The notes beneath the pieces were generated by a model, which was not told where the DNA came from, did not search any database, and saw only the letters and a program-made list of their open reading frames with translations. DNA of 38,156 nt from Chitinophaga pinensis (GTDB lineage: Bacteria > Bacteroidota > Bacteroidia > NS11-12g > UBA955), in assembly GCA_945890895.1 (NCBI GenBank), contig CAMDDG010000022.1:1-38156 (forward strand), in the 5' to 3' direction. Numbering within the stretch: the stretch's first letter is position 1; the number at the start of each line of letters is the position of its first letter. This document shows, piece by piece, positions 16,513 to 27,745 of this stretch. The translations under genes and the position numbers were made by a program.

Positions 16513-16965
16513 TTATTTAGAAATTAAATGAACCGATCCACCGGCTGCTTCAATAGCAGATTTAGCTGTGTCGCTGAATTTGTGTGCGTGCACTTCCAAA
16601 GCCATTTTGATTTCACCACGACCCAATACTTTGAACAATTCGTTCTTTCCGATTAGGTGTTTAGAAACCAAAGTTTCTCTGTCAATTTTATTCACTTTCA
16701 ATTCTTCAGCGATGGTTTGCAATACATCAAGATTAACTGCTGCATACTCCATACGGTTGATATTTTTAAATCCACCTTTAGGAATACGACGTTGCAATGG
16801 CATTTGACCTCCCTCAAAACCGATTTTACGAGAATAACCAGTACGAGATTGCGCACCTTTATGACCTTTTGTAGACGTACCACCACGGCCAGAACCCTGA
16901 CCACGACCAATACGCTTACGATTTTTTACTGAACCTTCTGCAGGTTTAAGATTACTCAGATTCAT
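16513..16965 (-). CDS. rplO: 50S ribosomal protein L15
   Basis: This 150-residue late-assembly protein of the 50S subunit has the glycine- and arginine-rich N-terminus (RKRIGRGQGSGRGGTSTKGH, GFEGGQMPLQRRIPKGGF) and a globular C-terminal domain. Its ATG shares one base with the rpmD stop (TAATG), suggesting coupled translation. secY follows 2 bases later. Confidence 0.97.
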   Translation of the reverse strand: MNLSNLKPAEGSVKNRKRIGRGQGSGRGGTSTKGHKGAQSRTGYSRKIGFEGGQMPLQRRIPKGGFKNINRMEYAAVNLDVLQTIAEELKVNKIDRETLVSKHLIGKNELFKVLGRGEIKMALEVHAHKFSDTAKSAIEAAGGSVHLISK

Positions 16966-17144
16966 TACGCGTTTTCTACTTTAATAAGATGTTGAACTGT
17001 ACGGATCATTCCTTCGATTTGAGGATTCAATTCGAATTCGCGAGACGCATTCATTTTACGTAAACCAAGCGCTTTCAATGTGGCTTTTTGGTTTTTGGGA
17101 TAACCGATCCCACTTTTTACTTGAGTGATTTTAACTTTTCCCAT
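16965..17144 (-). CDS. rpmD: 50S ribosomal protein L30
   Basis: This 59-residue gene starts at the ATG at 17144 (MGKVKITQVKSGIGYPKNQK), continues through TLKALGLRKMN and ends IKVENA followed by TAA. The length and the GLRKMN helix are typical of bacterial L30. It lies between rpsE (5 bases) and rplO (one-base overlap), as expected in the spc operon. Confidence 0.95.
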   Translation of the reverse strand: MGKVKITQVKSGIGYPKNQKATLKALGLRKMNASREFELNPQIEGMIRTVQHLIKVENA

Positions 17145-17149
17145 AACTT

Positions 17150-17668
17150 TTAGCCGTTAAACACTTTTTTCAAACTTAAGCCACGCATTTGCGCAACCGT
17201 ATGAGGATCTCTCATTGAAGTCAAAGCATCGAAGGTTGCCTTTACCACGTTGTGCGGATTAGAAGAACCTTTAGACTTTGCCAATACGTCTGTTACACCT
17301 GCACTTTCCAAAACTGCACGCATAGCACCACCAGCAATAACACCAGTACCATGCGCTGCGGGTTTCAAGAATACACGTCCACCGCCGAATTTACCATGCT
17401 GATCATGAGGAACAGTTCCGTTAATTACTGGAACTTTAATCAAGTTCTTCTTAGCATCTTCAATTCCTTTATTAATAGCATCAATTACTTCACCAGATTT
17501 ACCTAAACCGTGACCAACGATACCGTTACCATCTCCTACTACAACTAATGCAGTAAAGCTGAAGGTACGCCCCCCTTTGGTTACTTTAGCAACACGGTTG
17601 ATAGAAACCACTTTTTCAGTTAGGTTAATATCTCCAGGTCTTACTCGATTATTTCTAAGATTTGACAT
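17150..17668 (-). CDS. rpsE: 30S ribosomal protein S5
   Basis: This 172-residue protein near the mRNA entry contributes to decoding fidelity and helicase activity. The double-stranded-RNA-binding fold begins [38 protein letters not shown] and [20 protein letters not shown] are the core motifs. It lies 17 bases after rplR. Confidence 0.97.
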   Translation of the reverse strand: MSNLRNNRVRPGDINLTEKVVSINRVAKVTKGGRTFSFTALVVVGDGNGIVGHGLGKSGEVIDAINKGIEDAKKNLIKVPVINGTVPHDQHGKFGGGRVFLKPAAHGTGVIAGGAMRAVLESAGVTDVLAKSKGSSNPHNVVKATFDALTSMRDPHTVAQMRGLSLKKVFNG

Positions 17669-17685
17669 TTTATTTAAATTTAAAA

Positions 17686-18042
17686 TTAGAACTGAAGACC
17701 ACCCTCACGAGCGCCGTCTGCTAAACTTTTTACACGACCGTGGTATAAATAACCTCCGCGATCAAAAACAACACTTTCAATTCCAGCGCCTTTAGCTAAT
17801 TCTGCCAATTTCTTACCTACTAATGCAGCTTTAGCTACTTTAGTATCTTTGATATCAACAATAGCTTTGTCACGAGATGAAGCAGCTACCAATGTAACTC
17901 CTTTTGAATCATCGATCAATTGCGCATAAATATCTGAATTACTACGAAAAACACTCAATCTCGGTCTTTCGGTAGTACCCGAAACTACGCCGCGAATTCG
18001 CTTGCGTATTTTATCTCTTCTATAAACTTTAGTCTTTGCCAT
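17686..18042 (-). CDS. rplR: 50S ribosomal protein L18
   Basis: This 118-residue protein binds 5S rRNA with L5 and L25. It has [22 protein letters not shown] and the C-terminal [23 protein letters not shown]. It is complete and of usual length, 9 bases after rplF. Confidence 0.97.
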   Translation of the reverse strand: MAKTKVYRRDKIRKRIRGVVSGTTERPRLSVFRSNSDIYAQLIDDSKGVTLVAASSRDKAIVDIKDTKVAKAALVGKKLAELAKGAGIESVVFDRGGYLYHGRVKSLADGAREGGLQF

Positions 18043-18051
18043 GTTAAATTC

Positions 18052-18603
18052 TTACTTAGATGCAGACTTACCTGCCTTTTTACGTAATACTTCACCAGTA
18101 AACTTGATACCTTTACCTTTGTATGGTTCAGGTTTACGGAATGAACGAATTTTTGCAGCTACTTGGCCCAACAATTGCTTGTCAACACAACTCATAATTA
18201 TGGTTGGGTTTTTACCTTTTTCGGTAATGGTTGTAACTGTAATTTCTTGGGGAACTTCCAACAAAATCTTGTGTGAGTAACCCACTACAAACTCTACCAA
18301 GTTACCTTGGTTAGAAACTTTGTAACCAACACCCACCAACTCCTGCTGAACAGTGTGACCCTCACTTACACCCTTAATAAGGTTATTTAACAAGGAACGA
18401 TACAAACCATGAAGGCTTCTATCCTGTTTGCTGTCGCTTGGGCGATGTACAGTCATCAAACCATCTTCTACTTTGATTTCAAAACCAGCAGCGATAGATT
18501 GAGACAGTTCTCCTTTTGGCCCCTTTGCAGTTACGAATCCTTCGCTAACTGTTACATTCACTCCTGACGGAACTTGAATGGGAGCTTTTCCTACGCGTGA
18601 CAT
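18052..18603 (-). CDS. rplF: 50S ribosomal protein L6
   Basis: This 183-residue protein lies at the base of the L7/L12 stalk near the factor-binding site. Two L6 folds are present, with the C-terminal signature EPYKGKGIKFTGEVLRKKAGK. It starts MSRVGKAPIQVPSGV and lies 23 bases after rpsH. Confidence 0.97.
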   Translation of the reverse strand: MSRVGKAPIQVPSGVNVTVSEGFVTAKGPKGELSQSIAAGFEIKVEDGLMTVHRPSDSKQDRSLHGLYRSLLNNLIKGVSEGHTVQQELVGVGYKVSNQGNLVEFVVGYSHKILLEVPQEITVTTITEKGKNPTIIMSCVDKQLLGQVAAKIRSFRKPEPYKGKGIKFTGEVLRKKAGKSASK

Positions 18604-18626
18604 ATATTACTTTCTCGATTTAATTA

Positions 18627-19025
18627 TTATAAAACGTAACACAAAACTTCACCGCCAATACCTAATTGACGAGCTTCTTTGTCGGTCATTACCCCTCTTG
18701 AAGTAGTAAGGATGGCAACACCCAAACCATTCAATACGCGAGGCGAATCCAAATGACCAGCATATTTTCTCAAACCAGGAGTACTGATACGCTTCAAAGA
18801 AGTGATAGCACTTTGTCTGGTTTGTGGATTGTATTTTAATGCAATTTTGATAACCCCTTGTTTGTTTTCAGTGGTTTCAAACTTGTACTTCAAGATATAC
18901 CCTTTTTCGTATAAAACGCGAGTAATCTCTTTTTTTAGATTGCTTGCAGGAACCTCCACTATACGGTGGTTCGCCTTCATTGCATTACGCAATCTGGTTA
19001 AGTAGTCTGCTATTGGATCAGTCAT
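18627..19025 (-). CDS. rpsH: 30S ribosomal protein S8
   Basis: This 132-residue primary binder of 16S rRNA in the central domain starts MTDPIADYLTRLRNAMKA and has LNGLGVAILTTSRGVMTDKE near the end. In E. coli it represses the spc operon by binding mRNA; I see no obvious mimic site here. It lies 11 bases after rpsN. Confidence 0.97.
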   Translation of the reverse strand: MTDPIADYLTRLRNAMKANHRIVEVPASNLKKEITRVLYEKGYILKYKFETTENKQGVIKIALKYNPQTRQSAITSLKRISTPGLRKYAGHLDSPRVLNGLGVAILTTSRGVMTDKEARQLGIGGEVLCYVL

Positions 19026-19036
19026 TTTCTTCTATT

Positions 19037-19306
19037 TTACCAACTTGATTTAGTTACACCGGGGATTTTACCATCAGACGCCATTTGACGGAACTGATTT
19101 CTGCAGATACCGAATGTACGGATATATCCACGAGGTTTACCTGTAATTTTACAACGATTACGCAAACGAACCGGAGAAGCATTACGAGGAATTTTCTGCA
19201 ACTCATCGTAGTTACCTTCTGCTTTCAATTGTGCGCGCTTTTCAGCGTAACGAGCTACCATAGCCTCACGTTTGCGCTGTCTAGCTTTTATACTTTCTTT
19301 TGCCAT
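19037..19306 (-). CDS. rpsN: 30S ribosomal protein S14, zinc-free long form
   Basis: This 89-residue protein of the 30S head is the long C- form without the CxxC zinc cluster; the short zinc form would be about 61 residues. The C-terminal half [20 protein letters not shown] and [18 protein letters not shown] is diagnostic. It lies 6 bases after rplE. Confidence 0.97.
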   Translation of the reverse strand: MAKESIKARQRKREAMVARYAEKRAQLKAEGNYDELQKIPRNASPVRLRNRCKITGKPRGYIRTFGICRNQFRQMASDGKIPGVTKSSW

Positions 19307-19312
19307 TGTCTT

Positions 19313-19864
19313 TTAGTCTTTTTTAAATGGGAATCCTAACAAACGCAACAACTCCAAACTCTCTTCATCCGTTTCTGCTGTGGTTACAAAGGTAATATCC
19401 ATACCACTAATACGGTTTACTTTATCGATATCAATTTCAGGGAAAATGATTTGCTCAGTAATACCCATAGTCCAGTTACCACGTCCATCAAAACCTTTAA
19501 CGTTCAATCCTTGAAAATCACGAATACGAGGCATTGAAATTGAAATTAAACGATCAATAAAATCATACATGCGCTCTCCACGTAAAGTAACTTTACATCC
19601 GATTGGCATATTTTCTCTCAATTTAAAGTTAGAAATAGCTTTACGTGAGATAGTAGCAACCGCTTTTTGGCCAGTAATCTTCGTCATCTCATCAATTGCA
19701 GCATCTACTAACTTCTTATCGTTTACAGCTGAACCAACACCTTGGTTTAATACCACCTTTGTGATACGAGGAACTTGCATTCCATTTCTATAGTTGAACT
19801 TCGCTTGCATCGCGGGAACAACTTCTTCAAAATACTTTTTTCTTAATCTTGGTACGTAACTCAT
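19313..19864 (-). CDS. rplE: 50S ribosomal protein L5
   Basis: This 183-residue 5S rRNA-binding protein contacts the P-site tRNA and S13. Family marks are [41 protein letters not shown] and the final RLLGFPFK. It lies 8 bases after rplX. Confidence 0.97.
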   Translation of the reverse strand: MSYVPRLRKKYFEEVVPAMQAKFNYRNGMQVPRITKVVLNQGVGSAVNDKKLVDAAIDEMTKITGQKAVATISRKAISNFKLRENMPIGCKVTLRGERMYDFIDRLISISMPRIRDFQGLNVKGFDGRGNWTMGITEQIIFPEIDIDKVNRISGMDITFVTTAETDEESLELLRLLGFPFKKD

Positions 19865-19872
19865 ACTTTCAA

Positions 19873-20196
19873 TTATTTAATAATTTCACCAGACTTTTTT
19901 GAATAACGTTGTAATTTCCCGTTTTCATCCAATTTTCTTCCTATTCGACTTGGAGCATTACCTACCATCACCATTAATTTAGAAAGATGCATTGGAGCTT
20001 CAATTTTATCAATCTTACCACTCGTGTTTTGAGCTGTTGGCTTTCTATGCTTTGTAACCATATTTAAACCTTCAACCAACGCACGATTATCAGTAGGGTA
20101 AACTGCCAAAACGCGACCGGTTTTACCTTTGTCATCGCCAGACAATACCATCACGGTGTCACCCTTTTTTACGTGTATCTTTTTTCTGTTTGCCAT
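19873..20196 (-). CDS. rplX: 50S ribosomal protein L24
   Basis: This 107-residue assembly-initiating protein sits near the tunnel exit. A KOW motif is visible in [20 protein letters not shown], followed by [12 protein letters not shown]. It lies 2 bases after rplN. Confidence 0.97.
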   Translation of the reverse strand: MANRKKIHVKKGDTVMVLSGDDKGKTGRVLAVYPTDNRALVEGLNMVTKHRKPTAQNTSGKIDKIEAPMHLSKLMVMVGNAPSRIGRKLDENGKLQRYSKKSGEIIK

Positions 20197-20198
20197 TT

Positions 20199-20567
20199 TT
20201 ATAAAACTTCAGGGGCTAGTGAAACAATCTTCATGAACTGTTTATCGCGCAATTCTCTTGCAACAGGACCGAAAATACGGGTTCCTCTTGGCTCATCAGA
20301 ATTGTTCAACAATACACAACTATTTTCATCAAAACGAATGTACGAACCATCTGGGCGGCGAACTTCTTTTTTCACACGCACTACTACTGCTTTGGAAACA
20401 CTACCTTTTTTCACGTTTCCACCAGGAATAGCATGCTTTACGCTCACTACTATTTTATCGCCAACGCTCGCGTATCTGCGACGAGTTCCACCGAGTACGC
20501 GGATACAGAGTACCTCTTTGGCACCGCTGTTATCAGCCACTTTTAATCTACTTTCTTGTTGTATCAT
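20199..20567 (-). CDS. rplN: 50S ribosomal protein L14
   Basis: This 122-residue 50S interface protein starts [20 protein letters not shown] and contains [19 protein letters not shown] and [15 protein letters not shown], all highly conserved. It lies 2 bases after rpsQ. Confidence 0.97.
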   Translation of the reverse strand: MIQQESRLKVADNSGAKEVLCIRVLGGTRRRYASVGDKIVVSVKHAIPGGNVKKGSVSKAVVVRVKKEVRRPDGSYIRFDENSCVLLNNSDEPRGTRIFGPVARELRDKQFMKIVSLAPEVL

Positions 20568-20569
20568 AA

Positions 20570-20830
20570 TTATTTGGCTTTTTCAATGATTTCAACGAGT
20601 CTCCAACACTTTGATTTACTCAAAGGACGAGTCTCCATTATACGTACGATATCGTTTTCTCCGCATTCGTTGTTTTCATCGTGAGCGGCGAATTTCTTAG
20701 TCTTTTTGAAATATTTACCGTATTTCGGATGTTTTACACTACGAACCACGGAAACTACGATGGTTTTATCCATTTTAGAACTGGTAACAGTACCAATGAT
20801 CTCTTTTCTGGCGTTTCTAGTTGTTTCCAT
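20570..20830 (-). CDS. rpsQ: 30S ribosomal protein S17
   Basis: This 86-residue OB-fold protein binds the 5' domain of 16S rRNA. It has [39 protein letters not shown] and the [16 protein letters not shown] ending. Its ATG shares a base with the rpmC stop (TAATG). Confidence 0.97.
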   Translation of the reverse strand: METTRNARKEIIGTVTSSKMDKTIVVSVVRSVKHPKYGKYFKKTKKFAAHDENNECGENDIVRIMETRPLSKSKCWRLVEIIEKAK

Positions 20831-21069
20831 TATTCTTCAATTGTGTTAACGTTATTCTTCATGTAGGCCTGATATTGAGCTTCAGTTCTACGTACATTCA
20901 ATTCGGTCAACAAGCGAGCTACTTCTCTTCTTGACTCTTTCAATTTGTGGGGCTGCTCCAATGGCGATACAGCATTTTGAAACTGCATCTTTTGGTAACG
21001 CTTACGCTCCTCTTTGTAGCGCTCCACTAATTCCTTATTCGGAAGGGCTTTAATATCCGCGTATTTCAT
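20830..21069 (-). CDS. rpmC: 50S ribosomal protein L29
   Basis: This 79-residue helical protein at the tunnel exit forms part of the docking site for signal recognition particle and trigger factor. The L29 core ends with [21 protein letters not shown]-terminal extension of about 15 residues ([16 protein letters not shown]) makes it longer than the E. coli protein of about 63. It lies 2 bases after rplP and overlaps rpsQ by one. Confidence 0.95.
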   Translation of the reverse strand: MKYADIKALPNKELVERYKEERKRYQKMQFQNAVSPLEQPHKLKESRREVARLLTELNVRRTEAQYQAYMKNNVNTIEE

Positions 21070-21071
21070 TT

Positions 21072-21497
21072 TTAATCCTCCTCGTTATAATCAGGACGTA
21101 CAACAAATTTACAAGTTACAGGCAACTTTTGTGCTGCCAATCTCATTCCTTCCTTAGCAATTTCCAAAGGTACACCACCCACTTCAAACATAATGGTACC
21201 CGGCTTTACACGTGCCACCCAATATTCTGGAGCACCTTTACCTTTACCCATACGCACTTCTGCAGGCTTCTTCGTAACTGGTTTGTCTGGAAAAATTCGA
21301 ATCCAAACCTGACCTTCTCTCTTTAAATAACGCGTTACCGCAATACGAGCAGATTCAAGTTGACGAGCTGTAATCCAGCTTGGCTCCATGGATTTTAAAC
21401 CAAAACTTCCAAACTCAATACGGTGTCCTTTTCCAGCGATACCGCGAACACGCCCTTTCTGTTGTTTTCTATATTTCGTTCTTCTTGGACTTAACAT
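21072..21497 (-). CDS. rplP: 50S ribosomal protein L16
   Basis: This 141-residue protein near the A site and 5S rRNA starts [19 protein letters not shown]. It contains [20 protein letters not shown] and [15 protein letters not shown], the conserved loop at the tRNA elbow. It lies 14 bases after rpsC. Confidence 0.97.
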   Translation of the reverse strand: MLSPRRTKYRKQQKGRVRGIAGKGHRIEFGSFGLKSMEPSWITARQLESARIAVTRYLKREGQVWIRIFPDKPVTKKPAEVRMGKGKGAPEYWVARVKPGTIMFEVGGVPLEIAKEGMRLAAQKLPVTCKFVVRPDYNEED

Positions 21498-21511
21498 TTC
21501 AGTACTCCTTA

Positions 21512-22261
21512 TTAATTGTTACGACGACGGCGATCTCCGCGATCACGTCCTCCTCTGTTTCTGTCATTCGAAGAGGATGATCCTCCACGGTTACCTGATT
21601 TCTTCTCAGCATCCGCTCCAGGTGCAAGATCTACCTTACCGTAAATTTCTCCACGACAAACCCAAACCTTGATACCAATTTTACCGTAAACGGTTTGAGC
21701 TTCAACCAATGAATAATCAATGTTTGATCTCAACGTATGCAAAGGAGTTCTACCTTCTTTGTAAATCTCAGAACGTGCAATTTCAGCTCCATTTAAACGA
21801 CCACTGATACGAATCTTGATTCCATCAGCACCCATTTTCATAGTACTTTGCAAAGCATTCTTGATTGCTCTCTTATAAGAGAAACGATTCTCAATCTGCT
21901 GTGCTATATTCTCACCCACCAAACGAGCATCCAATTCAGGACGTTTGATTTCATGAATGTTAATTTGTACGTCTTTTCCAGTAATCTTCTTGATCTCCTC
22001 ACGGATTGCGTCTACCTCTTGTCCGCCTTTACCAATTACAATACCAGGACGTGCCGTGTTTATTGTTAAAGTGATACGCTTCAAAGTACGCTCAATTATT
22101 ACCTTCGCGATTCCTCCTTTAGGAATACGCACTTTCAAATATTTACGGATTTTCTCGTCTTCAACTAATTTATCACCGTAATCGTTACCTCCATACCAAT
22201 TGGAATCCCAACCACGGATGATACCTAGACGTAATCCTATAGGGTTAACTTTTTGTCCCAT
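21512..22261 (-). CDS. rpsC: 30S ribosomal protein S3 with RGG-rich tail
   Basis: This 249-residue protein at the mRNA entry tunnel begins [18 protein letters not shown]. The KH domain has the GKGG loop at residues 77-80, and the C-terminal S3 fold has [15 protein letters not shown] and [14 protein letters not shown]. The last 30 or so residues are a low-complexity Gly/Ser/Asn/Arg tail ([19 protein letters not shown]), longer and more basic than in E. coli and probably disordered. It lies 4 bases after rplV. Confidence 0.97.
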   Translation of the reverse strand: MGQKVNPIGLRLGIIRGWDSNWYGGNDYGDKLVEDEKIRKYLKVRIPKGGIAKVIIERTLKRITLTINTARPGIVIGKGGQEVDAIREEIKKITGKDVQINIHEIKRPELDARLVGENIAQQIENRFSYKRAIKNALQSTMKMGADGIKIRISGRLNGAEIARSEIYKEGRTPLHTLRSNIDYSLVEAQTVYGKIGIKVWVCRGEIYGKVDLAPGADAEKKSGNRGGSSSSNDRNRGGRDRGDRRRRNN

Positions 22262-22265
22262 TTCT

Positions 22266-22634
22266 TTATGCTTCGGTTTGAGTGTTACTTACTTTACTGT
22301 CAATAATTACAGTTACATGATTGGATCGTTTGCGCTGTCTGTAACCACGTCCCTGAGGAGCAGTTCTCAAACGCTTCATAGTGATACCACCATCTACCAT
22401 TATTGATTTAACATACAACTCACTATCTTCGATACGAGAATCCGCATTTACAACACCCCAGTTTGCAATTCCTGATTTAATTAACTTACTCAAGAATATT
22501 GCATAGGTAGCCTTTTGATTCCACTGTAAAATGCTAAGCGCATTTTCAACTTTCTGACCTCTAACTTGGTCAGCAACCATGCGCATTTTACGTGGAGATA
22601 ATGGACAGTTTCTTAATATTGCTTTGGCTTCCAT
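22266..22634 (-). CDS. rplV: 50S ribosomal protein L22
   Basis: This 122-residue protein has a long beta hairpin that lines the exit tunnel. It has [20 protein letters not shown] at the start and [20 protein letters not shown] at the tunnel loop, where macrolide-resistance insertions occur in other species; the loop looks normal. It lies 8 bases after rpsS. Confidence 0.97.
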   Translation of the reverse strand: MEAKAILRNCPLSPRKMRMVADQVRGQKVENALSILQWNQKATYAIFLSKLIKSGIANWGVVNADSRIEDSELYVKSIMVDGGITMKRLRTAPQGRGYRQRKRSNHVTVIIDSKVSNTQTEA

Positions 22635-22642
22635 ATTTCTTC

Positions 22643-22900
22643 TTATTTACCGTGTCCTTTGTATGTTCTTGTTGGTGCAAACTCACCTAATTTGTGACCT
22701 ACCATGTTCTCAGTAACATATACTGGTATGAACTTATTGCCATTATGTACAGCAAATGTATGTCCTACAAAATCAGGAATAATCATGGAACGACGAGACC
22801 AAGTCTTTATCACAGACTTTTTACTGGTTTCGTTCATTACATCGACCTTCTTCATCAATTTGATGTCTACAAAGGGTCCTTTTTTTATCGATCTTGCCAT
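22643..22900 (-). CDS. rpsS: 30S ribosomal protein S19
   Basis: This 85-residue protein of the 30S head is a partner of S13. It starts [19 protein letters not shown], with [20 protein letters not shown] and [16 protein letters not shown], essentially the family consensus. It lies 22 bases after rplB. Confidence 0.97.
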   Translation of the reverse strand: MARSIKKGPFVDIKLMKKVDVMNETSKKSVIKTWSRRSMIIPDFVGHTFAVHNGNKFIPVYVTENMVGHKLGEFAPTRTYKGHGK

Positions 22901-22922
22901 TGTCGCTTTTTTCTATAATCGG

Positions 22923-23759
22923 TTATTTGTTACGTTTACTTTTTCTTCTCTCAATAATCAAACGTGATGTACCTTTCTTCGGTGCACGTGTTTTCTGTCC
23001 TTGAGAATAAATCAAGTTTCTTGAGCGTGCTTGACCTCCTTTATTTCGGCCTTCACCACCACCCATGGGGTGATCTACAGGGTTCATTGCTGCAGGTCTA
23101 ACTCTTGGTCTTCTTCCCAACCATCTGCTTCTACCCGCTTTACCTTTGTTCTCCTGAATGTGCTCACTGTTGGAAACTGTTCCAATAGTTGCGAAACAAC
23201 TTCCCAATACTAAGCGACTCTCGCCAGAAGGTAATTTTATGGCTACATATTTACCTTCTTTTGCCATAAGCTGAGCGTATGAACCTGCACTTCTGCAGAT
23301 ACGTCCACCTTGACCTGGAGCCAATTCAATATTATGAATCAAAGAACCTAATGGCATATCCAACATAGGCATTGCATTACCTATTTCTGGAGCTACGCCG
23401 GGTCCTTGTTCAATTTTCTGACCCACTTTAACACCAGCTGGCGCCAAAATGTATCTCTTTTCACCGTCAGTATATTCTACTAAACAAATGAATGCTGTTC
23501 TGTTAGGATCGTATTCTACAGATAAAACCTCACCTGCAACACCCGCTTTATTGCGTTTGAAATCGATGATTCTGTATTTACGTTTGTGTCCACCTCCGAT
23601 GTAACGCATAGTCATACGACCTTGGTTGTTACGTCCGCCGGTTTTCTTTATAGGCACTAATAATGACTTCTCAGGCTTATCAGTGGTAATTTCTTCAAAT
23701 GTATTGGCTACACGAAAACGTGTGCCTGGGGTAATGGGTTTTAAACGACGTACTGCCAT
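22923..23759 (-). CDS. rplB: 50S ribosomal protein L2
   Basis: This 278-residue core protein is needed for peptidyl-transferase centre assembly and subunit joining. Marks are [19 protein letters not shown], the SH3-like fold in the middle, and [20 protein letters not shown], which contains the conserved His and GGGEG loop. The Met after His-Pro replaces the His seen in E. coli; as I recall this is normal in Bacteroidota. It lies 2 bases after rplW. Confidence 0.97.
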   Translation of the reverse strand: MAVRRLKPITPGTRFRVANTFEEITTDKPEKSLLVPIKKTGGRNNQGRMTMRYIGGGHKRKYRIIDFKRNKAGVAGEVLSVEYDPNRTAFICLVEYTDGEKRYILAPAGVKVGQKIEQGPGVAPEIGNAMPMLDMPLGSLIHNIELAPGQGGRICRSAGSYAQLMAKEGKYVAIKLPSGESRLVLGSCFATIGTVSNSEHIQENKGKAGRSRWLGRRPRVRPAAMNPVDHPMGGGEGRNKGGQARSRNLIYSQGQKTRAPKKGTSRLIIERRKSKRNK

Positions 23760-23761
23760 GA

Positions 23762-24046
23762 TTAGATGTTTTCGTAAAAGTCGATGTTAAATCCTTCTTT
23801 TAATGTTACAAAGGCCTTTTTATACTTGTTAGTATAACCGGAGATTTGGCCTGTACGACGATTGCGACGTACTTTCCCCCGTTGGATCATGGTATTCACT
23901 GATGCCACTTCAACACCGTAAAAGTCTTCTACAGCTTTCTTAATTTCGTCTTTGGATGCTTTGTGATCCACAACGAAACCATACTTGCCCTTTTTGTCTA
24001 ATAAGGTGCTTGATTTTTCAGTAACCAAAGGCTTCTTGAGTATCAT
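23762..24046 (-). CDS. rplW: 50S ribosomal protein L23
   Basis: This 94-residue tunnel-exit protein docks trigger factor and SRP. It starts [20 protein letters not shown] and contains [15 protein letters not shown] and the basic loop [15 protein letters not shown]. Its ATG overlaps the rplD stop by four bases. Confidence 0.96.
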   Translation of the reverse strand: MILKKPLVTEKSSTLLDKKGKYGFVVDHKASKDEIKKAVEDFYGVEVASVNTMIQRGKVRRNRRTGQISGYTNKYKKAFVTLKEGFNIDFYENI

Positions 24047-24669
24047 TTTGTATTGGTCTCCTGTAATTTAGCGATTGCACTTTCAGTTAATATCAAACTC
24101 TTAGCTTTCAAAACTTCGTATGTATTTACATCCGATGCTTTTACTACGGTGTTTGATGGAATGTTTCTACCACTCAAATAAACATTCTTATTTGTATCTG
24201 GAGTAACAAACAATGTACGTCCACCAGCTTTCAACGCATTTAAAATGTTTAAAAACTCAGACGTTTTTGGCGTAGTCATTTCGAAATCTTCTACTACAAA
24301 TACAGCATTCTCTCTTGCTTTATAGGATAGAGCCGATAAACGAGCCAAGCGCTTCAATTTCTTATTCAATTTGAAAGAATAATCTCTTGGACGGGGTCCG
24401 TGAATACGAGCACCACCCACATAAATACCACTCTTCAAAGAACCGTGACGCGCTCCACCTGTACCCTTTTGACGGAATACTTTACGTGTTGAACGAGATA
24501 TCTCGGTACGATCTTTGGTTTTATGTGTTCCTTGACGATTATTAGCCATGAACTGTTTTACGTCCAAATAAATCGCATGATCGTTAGGCTCTAAACCAAA
24601 TATATCTGCTGGCAAGGTAACGGTACGACCGGTTTCTGCGCCTTGTTTATTTAATACTTTAACCTCCAT
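24043..24669 (-). CDS. rplD: 50S ribosomal protein L4
   Basis: This 208-residue protein has a long loop reaching into the exit tunnel: [20 protein letters not shown] and [19 protein letters not shown] are conserved. In E. coli it autoregulates the S10 operon. It lies 3 bases after rplC and overlaps rplW by four. Confidence 0.97.
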   Translation of the reverse strand: MEVKVLNKQGAETGRTVTLPADIFGLEPNDHAIYLDVKQFMANNRQGTHKTKDRTEISRSTRKVFRQKGTGGARHGSLKSGIYVGGARIHGPRPRDYSFKLNKKLKRLARLSALSYKARENAVFVVEDFEMTTPKTSEFLNILNALKAGGRTLFVTPDTNKNVYLSGRNIPSNTVVKASDVNTYEVLKAKSLILTESAIAKLQETNTK

Positions 24670-24672
24670 GAC

Positions 24673-25290
24673 TTATTTTTCAATTACTACGGTTGCACCA
24701 TTATGACCAGGAATTGATCCTTTGATAACCAAAAGATTACGCTCCGCGTCAATTTTCAAAATTGAAAGGTTCTGAGCTTTCACTCTTCCACCGCCCATAC
24801 GCCCTGCCATGCGTGTACCTTTAAATACACGTGCAGGAAACGAACATGCTCCGATAGATCCAGGAGCACGCATACGGTTGTGCTGACCGTGAGTAGATTC
24901 ACCCACACCCGCAAAACCATGACGACGAACAACCCCTTGGAAACCTTTACCTTTAGAAGTTCCAATTACGTCTACGAATTCACCTTCTTCGAACAATGAA
25001 ACGTCTAATACGGTTCCTAATTCTATTGATGCGTCGTAATCACGGAATTCAATTACTTCAGATTTCGCCGTAGTATTTGCTTTTGCAAAGTGACCTTTAG
25101 CTGCAGAAGTAACTTTCTTCTCTTTTTTATCTCCGAATGCGATCTGAACAGCGTTGTAGCCATCATTCGCTTCTGTTTTCACTTGAGTAACAACACAAGG
25201 ACCTGCTTGAACTACTGTACAAGCAACTCTCTTTCCATCAGCATCAAAAATGCTGGTCATTCCCAATTTTTTTCCAATTAAACCGTTCAT
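24673..25290 (-). CDS. rplC: 50S ribosomal protein L3
   Basis: This 205-residue early assembly protein reaches the peptidyl-transferase centre. It starts [20 protein letters not shown] and has [21 protein letters not shown] and [18 protein letters not shown]. It lies 5 bases after rpsJ. Confidence 0.97.
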   Translation of the reverse strand: MNGLIGKKLGMTSIFDADGKRVACTVVQAGPCVVTQVKTEANDGYNAVQIAFGDKKEKKVTSAAKGHFAKANTTAKSEVIEFRDYDASIELGTVLDVSLFEEGEFVDVIGTSKGKGFQGVVRRHGFAGVGESTHGQHNRMRAPGSIGACSFPARVFKGTRMAGRMGGGRVKAQNLSILKIDAERNLLVIKGSIPGHNGATVVIEK

Positions 25291-25295
25291 ATCTC

Positions 25296-25604
25296 TTACA
25301 ATTTAATTTCAACCTCAACACCGCTAGGAAGTTCAATCTTCATTAAGGCGTCTACGGTTTTTGTGGAACCATTAAAAATGTCAATCAAGCGTTGGTAAGT
25401 GCAGTATTGGAACTGCTCTCTTGCTTTCTTGTTAACGTGTGGGGAACGCAACACCGTAAAAATCTTTTTACGGGTTGGCAGAGGCACCGGTCCGCTTACA
25501 ACGACCCCTGTGGTGCGTACCGCCTTTACGATCTTCTCTGCTGATTTATCCAACAAATTGTGATCGAAAGACTTTAACTTAATTCTTATTTTCTGACTAA
25601 CCAT
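25296..25604 (-). CDS. rpsJ: 30S ribosomal protein S10
   Basis: This 102-residue protein of the 30S head is also NusE in antitermination. It starts with [20 protein letters not shown] and has [20 protein letters not shown] and [11 protein letters not shown]. It follows fusA by 27 bases with no tuf between and no visible promoter, so the str and S10 operons appear joined. Confidence 0.97.
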   Translation of the reverse strand: MVSQKIRIKLKSFDHNLLDKSAEKIVKAVRTTGVVVSGPVPLPTRKKIFTVLRSPHVNKKAREQFQYCTYQRLIDIFNGSTKTVDALMKIELPSGVEVEIKL

Positions 25605-25631
25605 TGTAGTTTGTTCTTTCTTATTTATCTA

Positions 25632-27728
25632 TTACGCGTTTGCTTTTTTCAATACTTCTTCAGCAATTGATTTAGGAGTTTCAGAATAATGACTGAATTC
25701 CATTGAAGAGTTTGCACGACCTGAAGTAATGGTTCTTAATGTTGTAACATAACCAAACATTTCAGACAATGGAACTTTCGCCTTAACTACTTGAGCTCCT
25801 GCTCTTTCATCGATACCTTCCATTTGTCCTCTACGGCGATTCAAATCACCCATTACATCCCCTGTGTTTTCAGCTGGAGTAACAACTTCTAACTTCATGA
25901 TAGGCTCCAACAAAACCGGTCCACATTTTCTAGCTGCTTCACGGAATCCTTGGCGTGCTGCAATTTCAAACGACAATGAATCGGAGTCAACTGGGTGGAA
26001 AGAACCATCGAACAGACGTACTTTAATACGATCGATAGGATATCCAGCCAATACACCATTTACCATTGCTGCTTTGAAACCTTTTTCAACAGCTGGAATG
26101 AATTCACGAGGAATAGATCCACCCACAACTTCATTCACAAACTGCAAACCTTCACCTTGGAAACTTTCATCTGCTGGACCCAATTCAAATTGGATATCTG
26201 CAAATTTACCACGACCACCAGTTTGCTTTTTGTATGTTTCACGGTGAGAATAATTTTGAGTGATTGCTTCCTTGTATGCTACTTGAGGAGCACCTTGGTT
26301 ACATTCAACTTTAAATTCTCTTCTCAAACGATCCACAATAATATCCAAGTGCAACTCACCCATACCGGAAATAACAGTTTGGCCAGTTTCTTGGTCTGTA
26401 TGAACTTTAAATGTGGGATCCTCTTCTGCTAATTTAGCAAGAGCCATACCCAATTTATCTGTATCTGCTTGAGTTTTAGGTTCAATAGCCAAACCGATTA
26501 CAGGCTCAGGAAATACCATAGATTCTAATACGATTGGAGCGTTTTCAGCACACAAGGTGTCACCTGTTTTAATGTCTTTGAAACCTACAGCAGCTCCAAT
26601 ATCTCCAGCTCCTAAGAACTCAATTGGATTCTGCTTATTAGCATGCATTTGGAAGATACGAGAAATACGCTCTTTATTACCAGTACGCATGTTCAAAACG
26701 TAAGAACCTGCATCCAATTTACCAGAATATGCGCGAATGAAACACAAACGACCTACGTATGGATCGGTTGCAATTTTAAACGCCAATGCAGCAAATGGCT
26801 CACTGTAGTCAGGCATACGAACTACTTCTTCTTCGGTTTTTGGATTGAAACCTTTAGTTCCTCCGATATCTACTGGAGAAGGCATCAATTCCATTACCAT
26901 ATCCAACATGGTTTGAACTCCTTTGTTTTTGAAAGAAGAACCACACATCATTGGAACTATTTTCAAATCGATAACCGCTGGACGCAATGCATCAAGAATT
27001 TCTCTTTCAGTGATGGACTCAGGATTTTCGAAGAATTTTTCCATTAACGTATCATCGTATTCAGAAACTGCTTCTAACAATTTCTCTCTCCACTCAGTAG
27101 CTTCTTCTACCATATCAGCAGGAATATCTACTACTTCGTAAGTCATACCATGATCGTGCTCATTCCAAACCATACCGCGGAAGTTGATCAAATCAACCAC
27201 CCCTGTAAATTTGTCTTCAGCACCGATAGGCAACTGCAATGGAACTGCATTGCTACCCAACATTGATTTTACTTGACTAACTACGTTCAAGAAATCAGCA
27301 CCAGAACGGTCCATTTTGTTAACGAAACCGATACGTGGTACATTGTAGTTATTTGCTAAACGCCAGTTGGTTTCAGATTGTGGCTCAACACCATCCACTG
27401 AAGAAAACAAGAACACCAAACCATCTAATACACGCAAAGAACGGTTTACCTCTACGGTAAAATCTACGTGACCTGGAGTATCGATGATGTTGATATGATA
27501 TTTTTCGTTTCTGTAATTCCAGAATACAGTAGTAGCTGCAGATGTGATGGTAATTCCGCGTTCTTGCTCCTGAGCCATCCAGTCCATTGTTGCAGCACCG
27601 TCGTGTACTTCACCAATTTTGTGGTTTACTCCAGCATAAAACAAAATACGCTCTGTAGTAGTTGTTTTACCAGCATCAATGTGAGCTGCAATACCAATGT
27701 TTCTTGTATATCTTAAATCGCGTGACAT
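25632..27728 (-). CDS. fusA: Elongation factor G
   Basis: This 698-residue translocation GTPase has the P-loop AHIDAGKT at 15-22, DTPGH at 83-87 and NKMD at 137-140, followed by domains II-V with [18 protein letters not shown] and the C-terminal [15 protein letters not shown]. The length matches the elongation-type EF-G. Bacteroidota often carry a second, divergent EF-G elsewhere; location in the str operon supports this as the translocase. It lies 17 bases after rpsG. Confidence 0.98.
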   Translation of the reverse strand: MSRDLRYTRNIGIAAHIDAGKTTTTERILFYAGVNHKIGEVHDGAATMDWMAQEQERGITITSAATTVFWNYRNEKYHINIIDTPGHVDFTVEVNRSLRVLDGLVFLFSSVDGVEPQSETNWRLANNYNVPRIGFVNKMDRSGADFLNVVSQVKSMLGSNAVPLQLPIGAEDKFTGVVDLINFRGMVWNEHDHGMTYEVVDIPADMVEEATEWREKLLEAVSEYDDTLMEKFFENPESITEREILDALRPAVIDLKIVPMMCGSSFKNKGVQTMLDMVMELMPSPVDIGGTKGFNPKTEEEVVRMPDYSEPFAALAFKIATDPYVGRLCFIRAYSGKLDAGSYVLNMRTGNKERISRIFQMHANKQNPIEFLGAGDIGAAVGFKDIKTGDTLCAENAPIVLESMVFPEPVIGLAIEPKTQADTDKLGMALAKLAEEDPTFKVHTDQETGQTVISGMGELHLDIIVDRLRREFKVECNQGAPQVAYKEAITQNYSHRETYKKQTGGRGKFADIQFELGPADESFQGEGLQFVNEVVGGSIPREFIPAVEKGFKAAMVNGVLAGYPIDRIKVRLFDGSFHPVDSDSLSFEIAARQGFREAARKCGPVLLEPIMKLEVVTPAENTGDVMGDLNRRRGQMEGIDERAGAQVVKAKVPLSEMFGYVTTLRTITSGRANSSMEFSHYSETPKSIAEEVLKKANA

Positions 27729-27745
27729 TTTATTTTCTATTCTAA

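Noticed and set aside
25605..25631. A missing or broken tuf gene between fusA and rpsJ
   Set aside because: The 27-base gap has no remnant; Bacteroidota normally keep tuf elsewhere.
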